Part shown: positions 11,513 to 24,700 of the stretch, piece after piece | Layout: each line of letters starts with the position of its first letter | Position numbering within the stretch: position 1 is the stretch's first letter | Assembly: GCA_030549495.1 (NCBI GenBank) | Contig: JAUIRK010001035.1 | Coordinates: 897,523-961,522 of the forward strand | Direction of reading: 5' to 3' | DNA length: 64,000 nt | From: Nectonema munidae | Taxonomy: Eukaryota > Nematomorpha > Nectonematoida > Nectonematidae | Program-made: the position numbers and the translations under genes | The notes under the pieces: generated by a model | Databases searched by the model: none | What the model saw: the letters and a program-made list of their open reading frames with translations, nothing else | What the model was told of the DNA's origin: nothing

Positions 11513-11688
11513 GGTGTTTTCATCGAGAAGGCACAATTGCACCCCTTGTATCGAACTATGAAGAAAGGAGGCTTGATGTGGGATCGAACCCAAGACCTTG
11601 AGTTATCGAAGCCTCAAGTCTTCAATTCTAAGTTTCAATTCATTTCAGTATATCTAACCAATCTTACTCACGCGCCTAACCTTTTCAA
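11513..11688 (-). repeat. tRNA-derived SINE, family B, copy
   Basis: On the minus strand it reads GCGTGAGTAAGATTGGTTAG (box A region), then TCAAGGTCTTGGGTTCGATC (box B) ...CATCAAGCC, and a tail with ATAGTTCGATACAAG and TTCTCGATGAAAACACC. The module order matches the copies at 13.7, 36.8, 47.6 and 52.0 kb. This copy carries an insertion of about 50 bases between the boxes. Confidence 0.75.
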
Positions 11689-13053
11689 AATATTTAAAAG
11701 TAATTGTTCCCCTCCTCTCTTTTCCTCCTATATTTCTATCGTCGCGGTTTAATTTCTAAAATAGCCTTTCAAATTGGGAAATATTATAAATATGAACGTT
11801 TTCAATATGCAAATTTGTTATTATTTTTTTTCAAAAATATTGATAATAATTTATTCAAGTAAGACCTATGGCGCAAAATACTGCAAAACTTTATTTACAT
11901 TGATATGAAAAATGGAAATAATTTTTTAGCACACTTCCTAAATAGTTCTATGTCACCAATGTATATGAAAACAATTTATTAGACAGGTAAGATAAGATAT
12001 TTACAGTACTTGGGATCGATACTACAAAAAATAACTTCCTTCTATTTATCGTTCCTTAGAACAAAAACGCTTCGTTATCGTTTAATTGAAATTTTTCTTT
12101 CGTTATCGTTAGCCTAATAAAAATTTCCGTTTATTTTTCCGAAAAAATGTATAACTATTTTTAGAAAATAACAAAAAAAAGTTAAAATTCAAATACATAA
12201 TTGTATTGAAATTTTGTCATTTTGAAATATCACATGTAATTTGCTGAAATGGCTTCAAATGAAAAATAACATAAAAAATATTTTTTTTATTTAATATCAA
12301 AATTAGCCAAAAGTTTAACAGAAAGCCAAGATATAAATAAAAAGAAATTAGTCAAATTTTGAAACAAATATAAAAAATTTTGTGTGATCAATTTAGTTTA
12401 AAAATAGTAAAGTTTTTTAGAATTTTGACAAAAATGTTGGACTATACTAATGTTTTTGAAAATTCTATATTTTTGGGGAAAATTTTTTATCGCAAAACAT
12501 TCTTTCAGTTGAACCAGCTTTTGCCACATAAACCAGCCAGTCGATTGCAGGAGGGCCTTTCCAAAATTTCAGCTGCTGAAGATCTTATATTTTTGTTACT
12601 TTGATTTTGAAATGATGAATGCTTGAGACGAATCATGCATTAAATTTGGAATTAAAAAACAAGAAAAAGTTGATAATAATAATTATCTTTAGAAGTAATG
12701 AATAAATATCTATCTCGCCTAGATTTTTAACACTGTGTGTGAAAATATAATATAACGAAATCAACACAATCGCTAACGTAAAAGCCATATATCGCTCATT
12801 TCAAAAATTTTTAGTTCGTTTTTGTTAATTTAACGAAAATGCTATTTTCTTAGCTCTAATATTTACATTAGTACTTTGGCACTTTCTCTATACGAACCAT
12901 TTTCACTCTTTTGATAAGTTTTCCAAATTTTGTGTAGTTTCACGGAGCGAAAGAGTTCGTAAATATTGCAAACTAATTCTTTGATTTTTGGACAGTAACG
13001 CTGGCCACCTATTGTAGTAAGATTTACTTTCGTATCAAGTAATATTTTCTAAA
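11689..13053. other. AT-rich intergenic DNA, nothing assigned
   Basis: Short frames here have no motif. No repeat ends are recognised up to the foldback MITE that follows. Confidence 0.35.
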
Positions 13054-13055
13054 TA

Positions 13056-13410
13056 TAGCATCACAAGTTCAAGTGAAATGTTTTCAAGTTCAAGTGAATT
13101 TTTTTTCAAGTTTTAAGTAGTTTTATTTTTAGGTTCGACTTGAAAGCTAATTTTTATTGAGTTTGAAAATATTTGATTTTTTGTTGAGAGAAGATATATA
13201 TTGAATTACACATCTTTTACAAATTTTTAGAGTTCTAAAAAAATTAAAAAATGCAAACTAAAAATTAATTTTTGTAAAAATATTTATTACTGATCTTAAA
13301 AAATGTTCAAGTCGAAATTTGAAAACATTTCACTTGAACTTGAAAACATTTCACTTGAATTTGAAAACATTTCACTTCTTGAAAACATTTCGCTTGAACT
13401 TGTAATGCTA
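13056..13410. mobile_element. Foldback MITE with TA target duplication
   Basis: The left arm TAGCATCACAAGTTCAAGTG and the right arm (reverse complement TAGCATTACAAGTTCAAGCG) form terminal inverted repeats of at least 40 bases, and TA flanks each end. Both arms contain short tandem copies of TTCAAGTGAAATGTTTTCAA, with extra copies in the right arm. The structure suits a Tc1/mariner-superfamily MITE. No coding capacity. Confidence 0.7.
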
Positions 13411-13732
13411 TACATTGGTAATGCGTACTTATGAAGCGAGTATTACTTACTATAAAAAATAGTAGTCTTAACTAATTTGAACCGTAAATGTCACTAGATT
13501 TGTTAGTAAGCCCAACAAACGTATTCAGTAAAATTTTCTGTCTATATTTTAACTATTCAGATTTTAAATCTTATCATCATCTCAGTAAAATTAAATAGCG
13601 ATCTTTACTGACATCTTAGTTCAGCCTTATAAAGCCTCATACTGAATTTTTGAATATTTTTCCTGTTAATTGTTGAATAAGTTTAAACCTCATAACAAAT
13701 ATACTTTACTAGTTTATGCAACATCAATACGA

Positions 13733-13853
13733 TTACATCGAAAAGGCACACTTGTTCCGCTTGTATCAAACTTTGAGGAAAGCAGGCTTGATGCGGTATC
13801 GAACCCAAAGCCTTGTTATCAAATCCAGAATCTAACCAACACTACTCACCCCC
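13733..13853 (-). repeat. tRNA-derived SINE, family B, short copy
   Basis: The minus-strand reading has GGGGGTGAGTAGTGTTGGTT, box B (GGGTTCGATACC), CATCAAGCC and the TTTGATACAAGCGGAACAAG tail seen in the other family B copies. Parts between the boxes are deleted. Confidence 0.65.
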
Positions 13854-14390
13854 TATAAATTATTAAATTCAAGAATAAAAACGGACATTTTTATATACAC
13901 AAAAATGGTAAGCAAAGTAAAAAATTCATCAAAATACATTTTTTCATTTCTGCATTAATTTTATATAAAATAGAAAGTATTCTTTTATCTAAATTTCAGC
14001 CTTGAAAAGAGGGTGGTATATTTTGAAAAATAAAGTTTTTTACACATATATCCCTATTTTCAAGTACGCTGTGTTTACTGGTGATATTCTTTTTTTAGTG
14101 AAAATCACTCAAACCTGACCGAAAATAATTTAAATAGGACAGCCCATGTCAAAATTAAAATTTTTATTCTTATAAAAAGTTTTTTATACCCATTTTGAAG
14201 TATGTAGAATCTAATGATGTTCATTATTTATGAAATCAATAAAACCTATCAAAAAATCGTTTAAAACATTAAATCAATGTCAAATATATAAACTTCAAAA
14301 TAAATGATACTTTTAGTATTTCTCTGGTAATTAATTAAGTTAATAAACCAACTTTAGGTGTTTAATTCACTCAAAATATTTCATTTGTCA
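13854..14390. other. AT-rich DNA 5' of the LINE, nothing assigned
   Basis: No feature supported. The 5' truncation point of the adjacent LINE probably lies near its end, but no target-site duplication was identified. Confidence 0.35.
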
Positions 14391-15835
14391 GTAAATTGCT
14401 AGTTAAAAGTGGAGTGCCGCAGGGCTCTATACTAGGACCGCTGCTTTTCTTAATATATATTAATGATATCTTTCAGTTTAGTAATACTCTATTTAAGATA
14501 TATATGTATGCTGATGACCTAGTAATTTTGTATCGCGCCAAATTATTGTCCCACGATACTCAGATTCTTAATAGACACTTGAATGATTTATTTGTTTGGA
14601 CTCAAACTCAAGATCTCATTATAAACATGAAAAAAGCTGAATATATAGTTTTTGATAGGAGCAATTATTCAACAAGCCTAAGTCTGTATATTGGTCCTCA
14701 TCCACTGACTCAAACTTTGTCTTACAAATATCTCCGTGTAACACTTGATTCAAACTTGAACTTCAAAACACACTATAAAAACATAATAAAAGAAGTTTCA
14801 ATGATTTTGGGGCAAATCAACAGGCATGAAAATATTTTACCTTAAAAAACAAGAGTATCCATTTATCATTCTCTGATTGAATCGAAAGTGTTAGATGCAA
14901 ATTATATTTGGGCTAAATCTTCTCTGGTTAATTTTGATAAGCTGAATAAAAAAATGGATAAAGCTGTAGATTTTATTCGTAAGTATAATAGGAAATACAT
15001 AAGGAAAAAATATAATATATTTACTCTTGAACAAATTAATGAATTTCAATTATCTTTGTTTATTTACAAGTGTAAACATAATTTTCATTATAAACACAAC
15101 TTTTCTTTCACGGAAAATATTGATTTTTTACCATATAATCTCAGATATAAGAATAATATCAGATTGAAAACATGTAATACCTCTCTTTATAGGCATAGTT
15201 TTCTTAATAATGCTATCAAAGTATGGAATTCACTTCCAATTGATATTAAAGAAAATGTAATTCTGAAAAATTTCAAAAAAAGATTGAAAGAATTTCTACT
15301 TAGTTGAAAAGAATCAAATTATGTGTATACACACGTGTTATTTTGATAATATTTTTTCAGTTCTTAGTCTTTTTTCTTTTTTTAGATAACTTACTGAATC
15401 ACTTATTAAAATAATTCTCACCATCCGTCACCTTCCTTATCAAGTCATCAATCAAATAAATCTTGATTCATCTTCATTTTTTCTTTCAAATCTCAATTTT
15501 ACTTCATTCTGATGCAGTTTCACCATCATCTCACTGCTTTTATGACGTTGGGATATTTGTTTTCCTTTCAATTCGAGCATCTTCATATTACAATTCAAAA
15601 GGGAATTTTCATATGTTTTTTGTATCTATTATTGTTTTCCCTTGTATATATTCTTCTCAATCCATGCTATTCTATTACAATGTGTTTATATACGAGGTTC
15701 TTTATAGCGAATTTATTCGCACATCTATTTGTTCATTCATATGCACTTTCCCTTTATATATAAAAAATATGAACAGACAAAAAACAAATGTTTTTTTTGT
15801 TCAATAAAGTTATTATTATTATTATTATTAAATTA
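14390..15835 (+). mobile_element. 5'-truncated non-LTR retrotransposon (LINE, jockey/CR1/Daphne-like)
   Basis: The reverse transcriptase C-terminal half begins at 14396: SGVPQGSILGPLLFLIYIND, then the catalytic box YADDLVIL. The thumb/connection region follows (KYLRVTLDSNLNF). After one in-frame TAA at 14843 the same frame continues from 14846 as KTRVSIYHSLIESKVLDANY and ends at 15307 with the usual LINE tail (YRHSFLNNAIKVWNSLP...FKKRLKEFLL). A 3' UTR of about 500 bases ends in CAATAAAG and an ATT-repeat tail, as in CR1/Daphne-like elements. With only one nonsense change in about 300 codons, the copy looks fairly young but dead on arrival. Confidence 0.88.
15807..15833 (+). repeat. (TTA)n tail of the LINE
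   Basis: About seven TTA units directly after the CAATAAAG at the 3' end of the LINE. It is better read as the element's own tail than as an independent microsatellite. Confidence 0.75.
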
Positions 15836-16729
15836 GATATCTCGATAGGACCTCTATCGTTTTGACAACAAATTCGTTATAGGCTCTTAGTCTCTACGTC
15901 ATTTCTTCTATACTTTACAGTATGTAATTTTGCTATTCATTCCATGATGTTCCTTTCTTGATAGCTCTATTTTTCATTAGAAATTTATTTTTTTCAATGT
16001 GTTTGAAAAAACTTTTTTAAGGATTTATTTTGAAGAGATTTTTTCCTCTCTCAAATCATTCTTATTAAAGAATCTTGGTGATTTTAGGCTCTTTTTTTAT
16101 CAGTATTGTGTATTTTATTATTAGCTGATATGAAGAGATATTCACCCTGAATATTTGTCAACCAATCCGAGTTCAAATGTTTTTTTCTGATCAATCACTC
16201 GTGATGTTCATTGTTCAATTACAAAAAGTTGTCCACCTTCTTCATCTAAAAGACTCTCTCTTTCACGCAAAAGGAAAAAGATGGACAAATTCAATTTAAA
16301 TTAAAAAATATCTTGATAGTGACTAAATTTTAACATATTGGCACCTTCTTATTTTTGATAACTCTGACCTATTTTAAATTTTCAGATTTCCTACCATTCT
16401 TAGTTAAATGATAATTGTAATCCTAGATAATAAGTTATAGATTTAAAGATTTTTCATTTGTAAAAGAGGAACTTCTTTTTCACAGTCAAAATCTTTTTTG
16501 AAACACCCAATATTAGATTATTACACCACTTTCTAGTTTATTAGAACATGGTAGATCTTCCATTTAGTCAAGATGCATTTTTTTTTTAATTATTTCTTTT
16601 GATCACATGTTCTCTTTTCAATTAGTTTTCAAGTTGCTTCCTTCTCTCATACTAATCTTCAAATGATTTAACGATTTTTTGGAAAAAAATTATAGAACTG
16701 ATTTTCAGGTATACACCACTAATTCAATG
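15836..16729. other. T-rich intergenic DNA, nothing assigned
   Basis: No coding frame, repeat end or RNA gene could be supported. Confidence 0.35.
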
Positions 16730-16734
16730 GCTAC

Positions 16735-17450
16735 TTCCAGATATTTTTTTAAGCGTATTAGCCAAAATGGAGTACAGAAATAAAATAAGCATAGTCGATT
16801 TGATATAAAAACAGATATTTTATTTGAAAGAGATATTTTATTTTTTTGAAAATATTTTTGAAGACAGTATCTAGAAGTAAACCGCAAATCTGATTGAAGC
16901 TTTTAGATATTTTAAAACCACAAATGCTAAAACTGAGTCCAAAGATGAAACCAGCATCTTCCATTTGGTATAAAAACAGATATTTTATTTTAATTTTAAA
17001 AATATTGCTGTAGACTTTAGACGTAAATCCAACATTTGATTGACACTTTCAGACATTTTAAGACCTCTAAGTGCAAAAATTGATTTCAGAAATAAAACTA
17101 ACATGGTTGATTTGGTATAAAAACATATATTTCATGTAAAATTAGAGAGAATATTTTTCGAGATAGTTTTCAAACGTAAAGCGCAAATTTGATTGACACT
17201 GAAAGATATTTTAAAACTTCTAAATGCGAAAACTGAGTTCAGAAATGAAACCAGCACGATCGATTTGGTATAAAAAAATATATTTTATGTAAAATTTGAA
17301 TGAATGTTTTTGGAGATAATTTTTAGAAGTAAGCCGCAAATTTGATTACCACTTATATGTATCAAATCAAAAATGTAAAAATGAAACCAGCATGGCCAAT
17401 TTAGTACTAAACTTATATTTTATGTAAAATTTAAAGGAATATTTTATTAG
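16735..17450. repeat. Tandem array, about five units of ~135-165 bp
   Basis: The anchor phrase AAATGAAACCAGCA...GATTTGGTATAAAAA recurs near 16773, 16942, 17090, 17240 and 17375. Each time it is followed by a variant of ATATTTTATGTAAAATTT and then by ...AAGTAAGCCGCAAATTTGATTG. The units are diverged and vary in length, so this is an old minisatellite-like array. Short open frames inside it are by-products of the repeat. Confidence 0.75.
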
Positions 17451-18157
17451 ATATATTTCTGATCAATCATAATTTTCATTGACATTTTCTAAAAAGTAGC
17501 CATGATTATTGAAAAAATTAAATATATAAAGTGTTATGTGTTCAAAACTGTATATAATTATAAATTTTCAAGGTAATATATAATATAGACTTATAGACCC
17601 TAAGTTATAAGGTAAGCTACAGATATTGTCAAAATTTTGTTGTTTACAATGAAATACAAATAAAACAAAACTGATTTCTGCGTATTAATCTTTTAAGGTT
17701 TTATTTCAACTATAATTTTTCTAGAGTTTTTAAAAATTTAATTAATTTTAAATGGTTCTTGTCCACATTTAATTGGACATCCAAACACAAAAATATTTCA
17801 ATGAAAGTTTTGAAAAACACAGGTATACTCAATAGTATTCAAAAGAAATGAAATTGTTCTAGGAATATATCTGATTTATTTTTTTCGCAATTGTTTTTAA
17901 ATAAAAATATTTCCAAAAAGTTTTATTTTATTTTGCAAATATTTCTTTTTAAAAAAAACTGAAATTCTTGAATTTTGGCGAAATTAAATTCCTCGCCAAA
18001 ATGTCCTACTTTGCAGTAATTGGTTCGATCCTCGCGTACTTTGACTGGTTAAAACTTATTTTTTAATTCAATCAGATGAAAGAGTTTTCGAACATCTTGT
18101 CTATCATAACTTTTTTAATGTAATAATATGTATGCTTTTCCTTTTTTTGTTGCTTAG
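17451..18157. other. Region upstream of MTERF3
   Basis: AT-rich. It ends in a strong polypyrimidine tract followed by TTAG at 18154-18157, four bases before the MTERF3 start codon. This looks like a 3' splice site of a 5' UTR intron. No upstream exon was identified. Confidence 0.4.
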
Positions 18158-18161
18158 ATAT

Positions 18162-18738
18162 ATGAAGAACCTTGGCAAAAAGTTATTAACTTTGATTCAT
18201 TTCAATCAAAAGTACTTTGTTTCAAGTGTGGAATGTTCAACGCACTGTGTGCCTGTGGTAGAACCAGGCACAAATTTTTGTCAAGGTAAGCGATATGATG
18301 TTGGTGATGAAAAGATGGCACTGGAGTTTGATGAGTTCGTGCAAAACATTCGCCCAAAATTCCCGAAAAAGATTCTAAATGTAGCAAACATCGTGCCCTG
18401 GAGTGATAGCTTAAAGTCCATGTTATCAATTGGCATCAATTTGAGAAGTTTGGAGCTACATTCACGTTCGTTCAAAAAAAAGATTGTTAAAATGGATTTT
18501 AAGACAGAAATCGAGCCTCGGGTGAAATTTCTTGCAAACTCCCTCAACATATCATTCGAAAAAGTTGTCGAGATTGTTAACGGCGATCCTAGCTTCTTGC
18601 TACAGAGTTCTCAATCCATTTTGGAGGTTATACATTATTTGCGTGATAAGAAATTTTCTAAAAAAAATATTCAACACATATGTCTAACATCTCCTTCAAT
18701 CTTATCATTGGACTGTGGTAAAGTTGACAAAGTCTTAG
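18162..18738 (+). CDS. MTERF3: MTERF3 coding exon 1
   Basis: From ATG (MKNLGKKLL...) to ...GKVDKVL plus one base, donor TTAG|GTATTA. The upstream in-frame ATG at 18132 lies in a pyrimidine tract that reads as a splice acceptor, so 18162 is preferred. Confidence 0.85.
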
Positions 18739-21700
18739 GTATTATTATTATTATCCTTTACTCTCATTTCCTTATTTACTGTAGCGTCATAAAGATAATG
18801 TGAGTAAATCAGCAAAATTTTTGTATATTGACGTCACAACTTTAAATGATATGTTTTTCATTAGTTCATTTTTCAGAACTCTCATACTAAAGGGTAGAGT
18901 TGTGTCGTTATTGCTTTTAAAGCACTTCGTTTTCGTTGTGTAAAAATTTAAGCAAAATAACGTTATTGTAACTTAATTGTCTTCTTCGGTCTGCCTCTTT
19001 TTAAGATGCCTTCCAATTGTAATTAGAATGGGAAATTTTGTAAGCTCATTATCCTTACCTTCACAATTTTTCAGTCATTGTCGTTATCATTTTTTGAATT
19101 TTTTTTATAAGATTAACTCTATTTTGCTTACGCATATCTCATTTGTAAAATATCAAAACTACAAAAATGTGGAATAACTTTTAAATGTATGCTTTATATT
19201 TATGTAGGCAAATTTGTATAAAAGATAAATTTTTTTAATATTTTTCTACATATAATTCTAACTTTATATATATTTATTTTTTTGGTAAGAAAAGAAAATA
19301 ATTAAGTTCTAAAACAAAATTTCTAATAAAAATAATTTGGGAATTAATCTTTAGTATCATCTCGCATAACAAAATTTTCAAATATATCTTGTCCTAATTG
19401 CCCTCTTCTCACTTGATTTACCAACGCAGTAAAACTAAATAGTCTTTCAACAGGAGCGCTAAAACAAAGAGGTGTATTATATTTCAAAACACTTTTTTTA
19501 TATTATAGGGTATTAGTGAAATGCTTATTCTCGGTAAAATATTTTAAGTTCTGGGTTCGATTCCCAATCGTGACTATCATTATCATCTGTCCATCTATGC
19601 AAGATTATTATTCTTCCCTATGGATGCGAATCGACAAATAAAAAAAAGCTTTCCATTTCAATCCTATTTTTTCCATATCTGATAATAATTAACTTTCTGG
19701 ATGTTCTTCTTCGTCTGATGCCAATTCATATCTTGTTTGTTTGCTTGTCTATTTTATGTCTTCTGTTCCTTCTTCATCTTCATCATTAAATGTTTTATTA
19801 ATCGCCTAAGAAGAGGTTTTTGACATCATTCCAAAATTCTTTTTTAATAAATTTACATTTTTTGAAGCTAAAATACAATTTTGGCATGTTCCAATAGCAT
19901 ATGATAAAATATTCAAAGAACATCGGATACTTTAATCGCGCAGTTTGCATTTCTTTGTACACTTTTTCTAAATTTACAATACTGGAATAGAAAAATCCGT
20001 AAAAAATATCCTCTTGCTTTTCAAAAAAAAGGATGGAGTTTGAAAGAGGAGATGGTAGTTCTTTTATATTCCTTTAAAAGAATATTCTTTCAAAAATTCA
20101 TGTTTAAAAATTTTTTAACACCTTTTTATACGTCAACCGAGACGATTGAGACGATTAAATCAATAGTATGGCATTCACATCCTTCTTGAATTGGTAAAAT
20201 AATTTCTTTTCCTATTTTTAAAAACTCAACATATTTATCATCATGAGAAAATTCTTCTTCAACGTCATTGTCATAAAGTTGGATTCCATATTCACGAAAA
20301 GCTTTTGCAGAATTTGATCCATTATTATCTCTAAGGCATCTCACAGCTTTTCAGCATTCAGATTAAATCTTTCATGAGTTATATTAATTTTTCTGCGCAT
20401 ATTTGATATTAATCTTTTAAAAGCCTCTAAAGAGTCTAAAGTCTTCACAAGCAATTGCATACGCAAGTCTTTTAAAAGTTTTAGGTTCATGCCAAGATTA
20501 ATCCTTCTTTGGTGCGATAAAATATCAGCAGTAGCGCACACCGAATCAACTTTTTCAAGTTGTCATTTGATTTCATTCATTTTTTCGTCGAATTACGTTT
20601 GACAAGTTTTTAGAATTTGCCTTCTATTGGAAATTTAAGACATTTAATTTCCTTCATACATTATTTTGAAACTTGTATCTTCAACGCTTTCTATAAAGGT
20701 CTTGCACATCCAATAAAATACTTTGTAACATACTCAAGAGCTTCAACTTGATTGCAAACATTTTGACTTGATTAGATTTCATTAAAATACTTATTGATTT
20801 CTATTAATCCAAGTTGTTTTTTCATTTTCATGTTTCTTTTTTTCCTTTAGATGAATTTTTACTTCTTTTGTGTGATTTGTATATAAATGATTTTTAAAGT
20901 TTGCTCCTGAATTTTGTGCCCCTTTTAAATTTTATCACAAAAAAGACATTTAGCTAAAATTTCCCTTATGATCTTTAGATAGAAATTCAAAGTATATTTA
21001 GAGTCATTCACAATCGGAGGAAGATGGTCTTTCAACTTTGATTAGCTTCTTGATTTATTTGAGAAGTATTTGTTTTAGCAGATTCAAAGATTTTATTAAA
21101 CCTAAAAAATTTAATCAAACTAAAAACTAAAAATGACTATTAACAGCATTTAAGGTGCGTTGAAGTATTAACAGTTCTTGCCGAATTGTTGAGTTTGGTA
21201 GAGGTGTATGTTTAATTTTTATCATTACATTTCATGTTTTTTCAAAAAGGTGGGCACATACTATAGCGGCACCGATAAAATTCATTAAGAAGAAAAGGAT
21301 ATTTGTAGTAAAGAAATTTGTTATCTTTATTTCTTTAAAAGTAGGGACTAAACTTTTTTGAAAGAAAAGTTTCTTTTTATATTCTATCATATCAATTTGC
21401 TTTTATTTTTTAAGGTGACTATCAAGCCTTTTTCGCACTAAGCAACGAAGAAGTTAGACAAGTTTTCATCCTAAATCCACATCTTATCACTTTCTGTATG
21501 ACAACTGTTGAAGTAAGTGCTAACTTTCTGTTCCATGCGCAGCATAAAAACAAGCTAAATGGTAGATAAATCATATTATTCACTTGAATGGGTTTGGAAT
21601 GCTTTTCATGAATATTAAATCATACTCCTCTAACACGATCCTAATGAGCAAAGCAAACGTTTATTGGCAAACAATGAATAGGTTGCACTTCTTATTTAGT

Positions 21701-24700
21701 AGTATTGATTCAATCAATTTACTAGTTAAAGAGTATCATGCTCAAAACTTTTTCATACCCAATGACATCATACCTCATGAAATGTTCGATATTTGTCTTC
21801 TAACAATGCTGTGATCGATTTAAGAATAGCCATGATACACATGAAAATGTTTTCACCCAATTCTGCAGCATCGCTCTTTATTTTTCAGAGATCTTTGTTC
21901 CTTTATCCAGGGTGGACCTCCCTCAAATGCTTAGAGTGTTCAGTCGCCTTCTGCATAAAATTCTATCTTTACACATCTTGATATTTAAGTTCGAATTTAT
22001 CCAAACTTTCTTCACCACCTCTTTCCAAGTCTTCTTCGGTCTGCCTCTTTTTAAGACGCCTTCCAATTGTAATTAGAATGGGAAATCGACTGACAAACTA
22101 GACACACGAATTGTACTTCAGTCCATTTAGCTTATCCACTTTGTTAACCAGGGCGGGGCAGTCTGAACGATAATATCCGACTGAGACTCCGCAAAACTTT
22201 GATTAAAGAAGGGACACTGCATATGCTTACAAAAGTTAAACGACTTTTTTCTTTAAATTTGTTCTTCTTTGACGGTACGACCTTAATTCGAAAAAAGCTA
22301 AATATTTTCATCACTACACCTAAATCAAAAAAATGTGTTTCATAGAATGCAAAGTTACAAAAGTGTGGCTACATTTTTGGTACTAACTGCTTCTAACCTT
22401 ATATAAGTACCTTAGTATATATTCAATAAACCTAGAAATATTCTTATTTTTAAAGCTGTCCCATGCCTAATCTAACAAATGGAATATCATTATAAATAAT
22501 AATGGACTCCGTTTCTATTTCGACTTTAAAATTTTTTAAACATATCAACTCGCACTCCGACTCTTATAATCTCTCATTGCGACCGTCCAGCCCTGTTGTC
22601 AATCAGGGGCGCACATCTGGGGGGGGGGGGGGGGCGACCATTTTTTCTGCGCACCATATTCGATATGCAAATTTAATTAAAATATTTTCGCTGCAAGTAT
22701 AGTATTTAAATTCACCAATTTTGTAAAAAAAATATAAAGTAGTCTTATAAATTTAGGACTTTAGGTATGCCCTGAATACACTCTATTTTAAAGGATTGCT
22801 TGAATATTTGGTCTCCCGTGGTATTTCCAGACCAGTAATTTTGAAAATTGCAACAAAAAAATTTCGCCCCCCCCCCCCAATAATTTTGAGGATGTGCGCC
22901 CCTGTTGTCAACCATATCCTCCATTCGAGTTGTGGAGTCCAAAAATATTCTACGACTCGCTTATTTATGATTCTTCGACTCCAACTTTACCTATTTATTT
23001 ATATTTATGCGAGTTTGACTCTAAAAATGTATACTTATACAACACCAACTTTTCTGTTTCGAATATTATGGGTTTCCGACTGTCCTGAATCTTACACGCT
23101 TGTGCTTTGTGCTGCAACGCAAAATGCTTGATCTATTTTCTTCAAGACAATTTATTAAAATGTTGTTGCATTGGTTTGTATTTGTAGTTTAGTGTCTTTC
23201 TTGCATTGTCTTCAAAAAGATTTTCAAATTACTATTGTCTATATCTTTTCTATCTAAGCCAAAACAATAGGATTCAAATTATCCTAAGTTATTTCTTCAA
23301 AAGTATTCGGTTTAAAAATTTTCAAGCACTTTCTATTCATAAACTGAGCTTTGTTCCTTTAAAATAAAAAAGCTCATTCCTTATTTCATTGAATTTTTCA
23401 GTTTTTTCTATGAGTGGCAAAAACACAACTTTAGGCGAAAATGATAGGCTTTTTATGTTGCGTTTTTGCAACTTTAAGAGTGAGTGTCTATGAATTCGTT
23501 TTAATCTAGCAATTACGAATACGACACCGACTACACAAGCCTGTGCCCCATGCATCATTTGTAACGCAACTTGACTGTCTGTGCACATAGTTTATTATTC
23601 TCTCTAATTCTTAGCCTCTACCTTTCATTATTGAGGCGTATTATATCTAGCGACTTTACTTTCTTTATTAAAACTATTCGTATATAAGCAGGCACTTTGT
23701 AAACCTCATTCATTTGCCTCTTAAAATACAGTTGTATAAAGCTTTTCTTTCATAATAACCGAATGTATAACTAAATGTCAAGACGTTTTGCTATTATATA
23801 TATATATATATCAAATGATGTTAAAGCCTTGCCAAACCTTGCAATTTTTAAAAGTTAAATTGATTCAATTTTTGCATTTTCTACTACACACCTTCTGCAA
23901 TATGATTTGAACTCTTTTTTCCTATGCTACTTATTATTTAGTCAAAATCTTATTTTCCTATTGAATACAACTTTTTCTTCACAACACAAAATTTTAGTAC
24001 TCATTTTTAGGCAGAAATATCATCTAGCTAGCAAATATACGAGACAACGTAGTGAGTACTCTTTGGCTAGGGTGTAGCAAAAATGTATATATTTAATAGA
24101 TGCATGCAACTTTATCAATTTCTCTTATCCAGAGCTAGGCCATAAATAATAACCAAAACTTCGACTTCTTAATCCCCATTTTTATCTGCTTTTTTCAGCA
24201 ATTTCTCATTTTCATTCATATTTTATAGGCGCACAAAATCATCTTTACACTTGTCCTGAATTTGGATGAGAACACTGTGAAAGAAATTTTCCTTAAAGAT
24301 CCCCTCATATTCATTTCAGGTAAAGCATGCTTAAAACTCCACGTGATTCCAGTTTAGGGTGTAGCAACTCGGGCCGATATACCCGCGAGTACCCACGTAA
24401 AATTTTTTTGCAAGGCGGTGTGTGTATAGAAACATTGGATGTGTGTTTAAGTATTTCGTTTTATCTTATTTAACATTGGTATAAAGTGAAAGTTGTAGAT
24501 TCAATTTTAAAAGTAAACATAATATTCATTAAAATGCTTTTTTCATGATGGCTACTCCCGCAGCCAGTTAATGAAATTTTAATCTAGCTGGTTAAGTAGG
24601 AAATGAAATATAGGGACTCTTGAAACCTTCTCTTATATTATGGACAATATTCACACAAGACATTAACAAAACAATTAAATGCTACTCATTTAAACCGCAT

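Noticed and set aside
13056-13410. CRISPR-like repeats of TTCAAGTGAAATGTTTTCAA
   Set aside because: Units are directly adjacent or inverted without uniform spacers, in a eukaryotic foldback MITE.
15463-15807. 114-codon plus-strand frame
   Set aside because: Falls in the LINE 3' UTR, is low-complexity and hydrophobic by base composition, and overlaps another frame.
16758-16964. Overlapping minus-strand frames near 16.8 kb
   Set aside because: They lie in the tandem array and reflect its repeat units.
18132-18161. Earlier MTERF3 start at 18132
   Set aside because: The ten extra codons are a pyrimidine tract ending in TTAG and read better as a splice acceptor than as protein.
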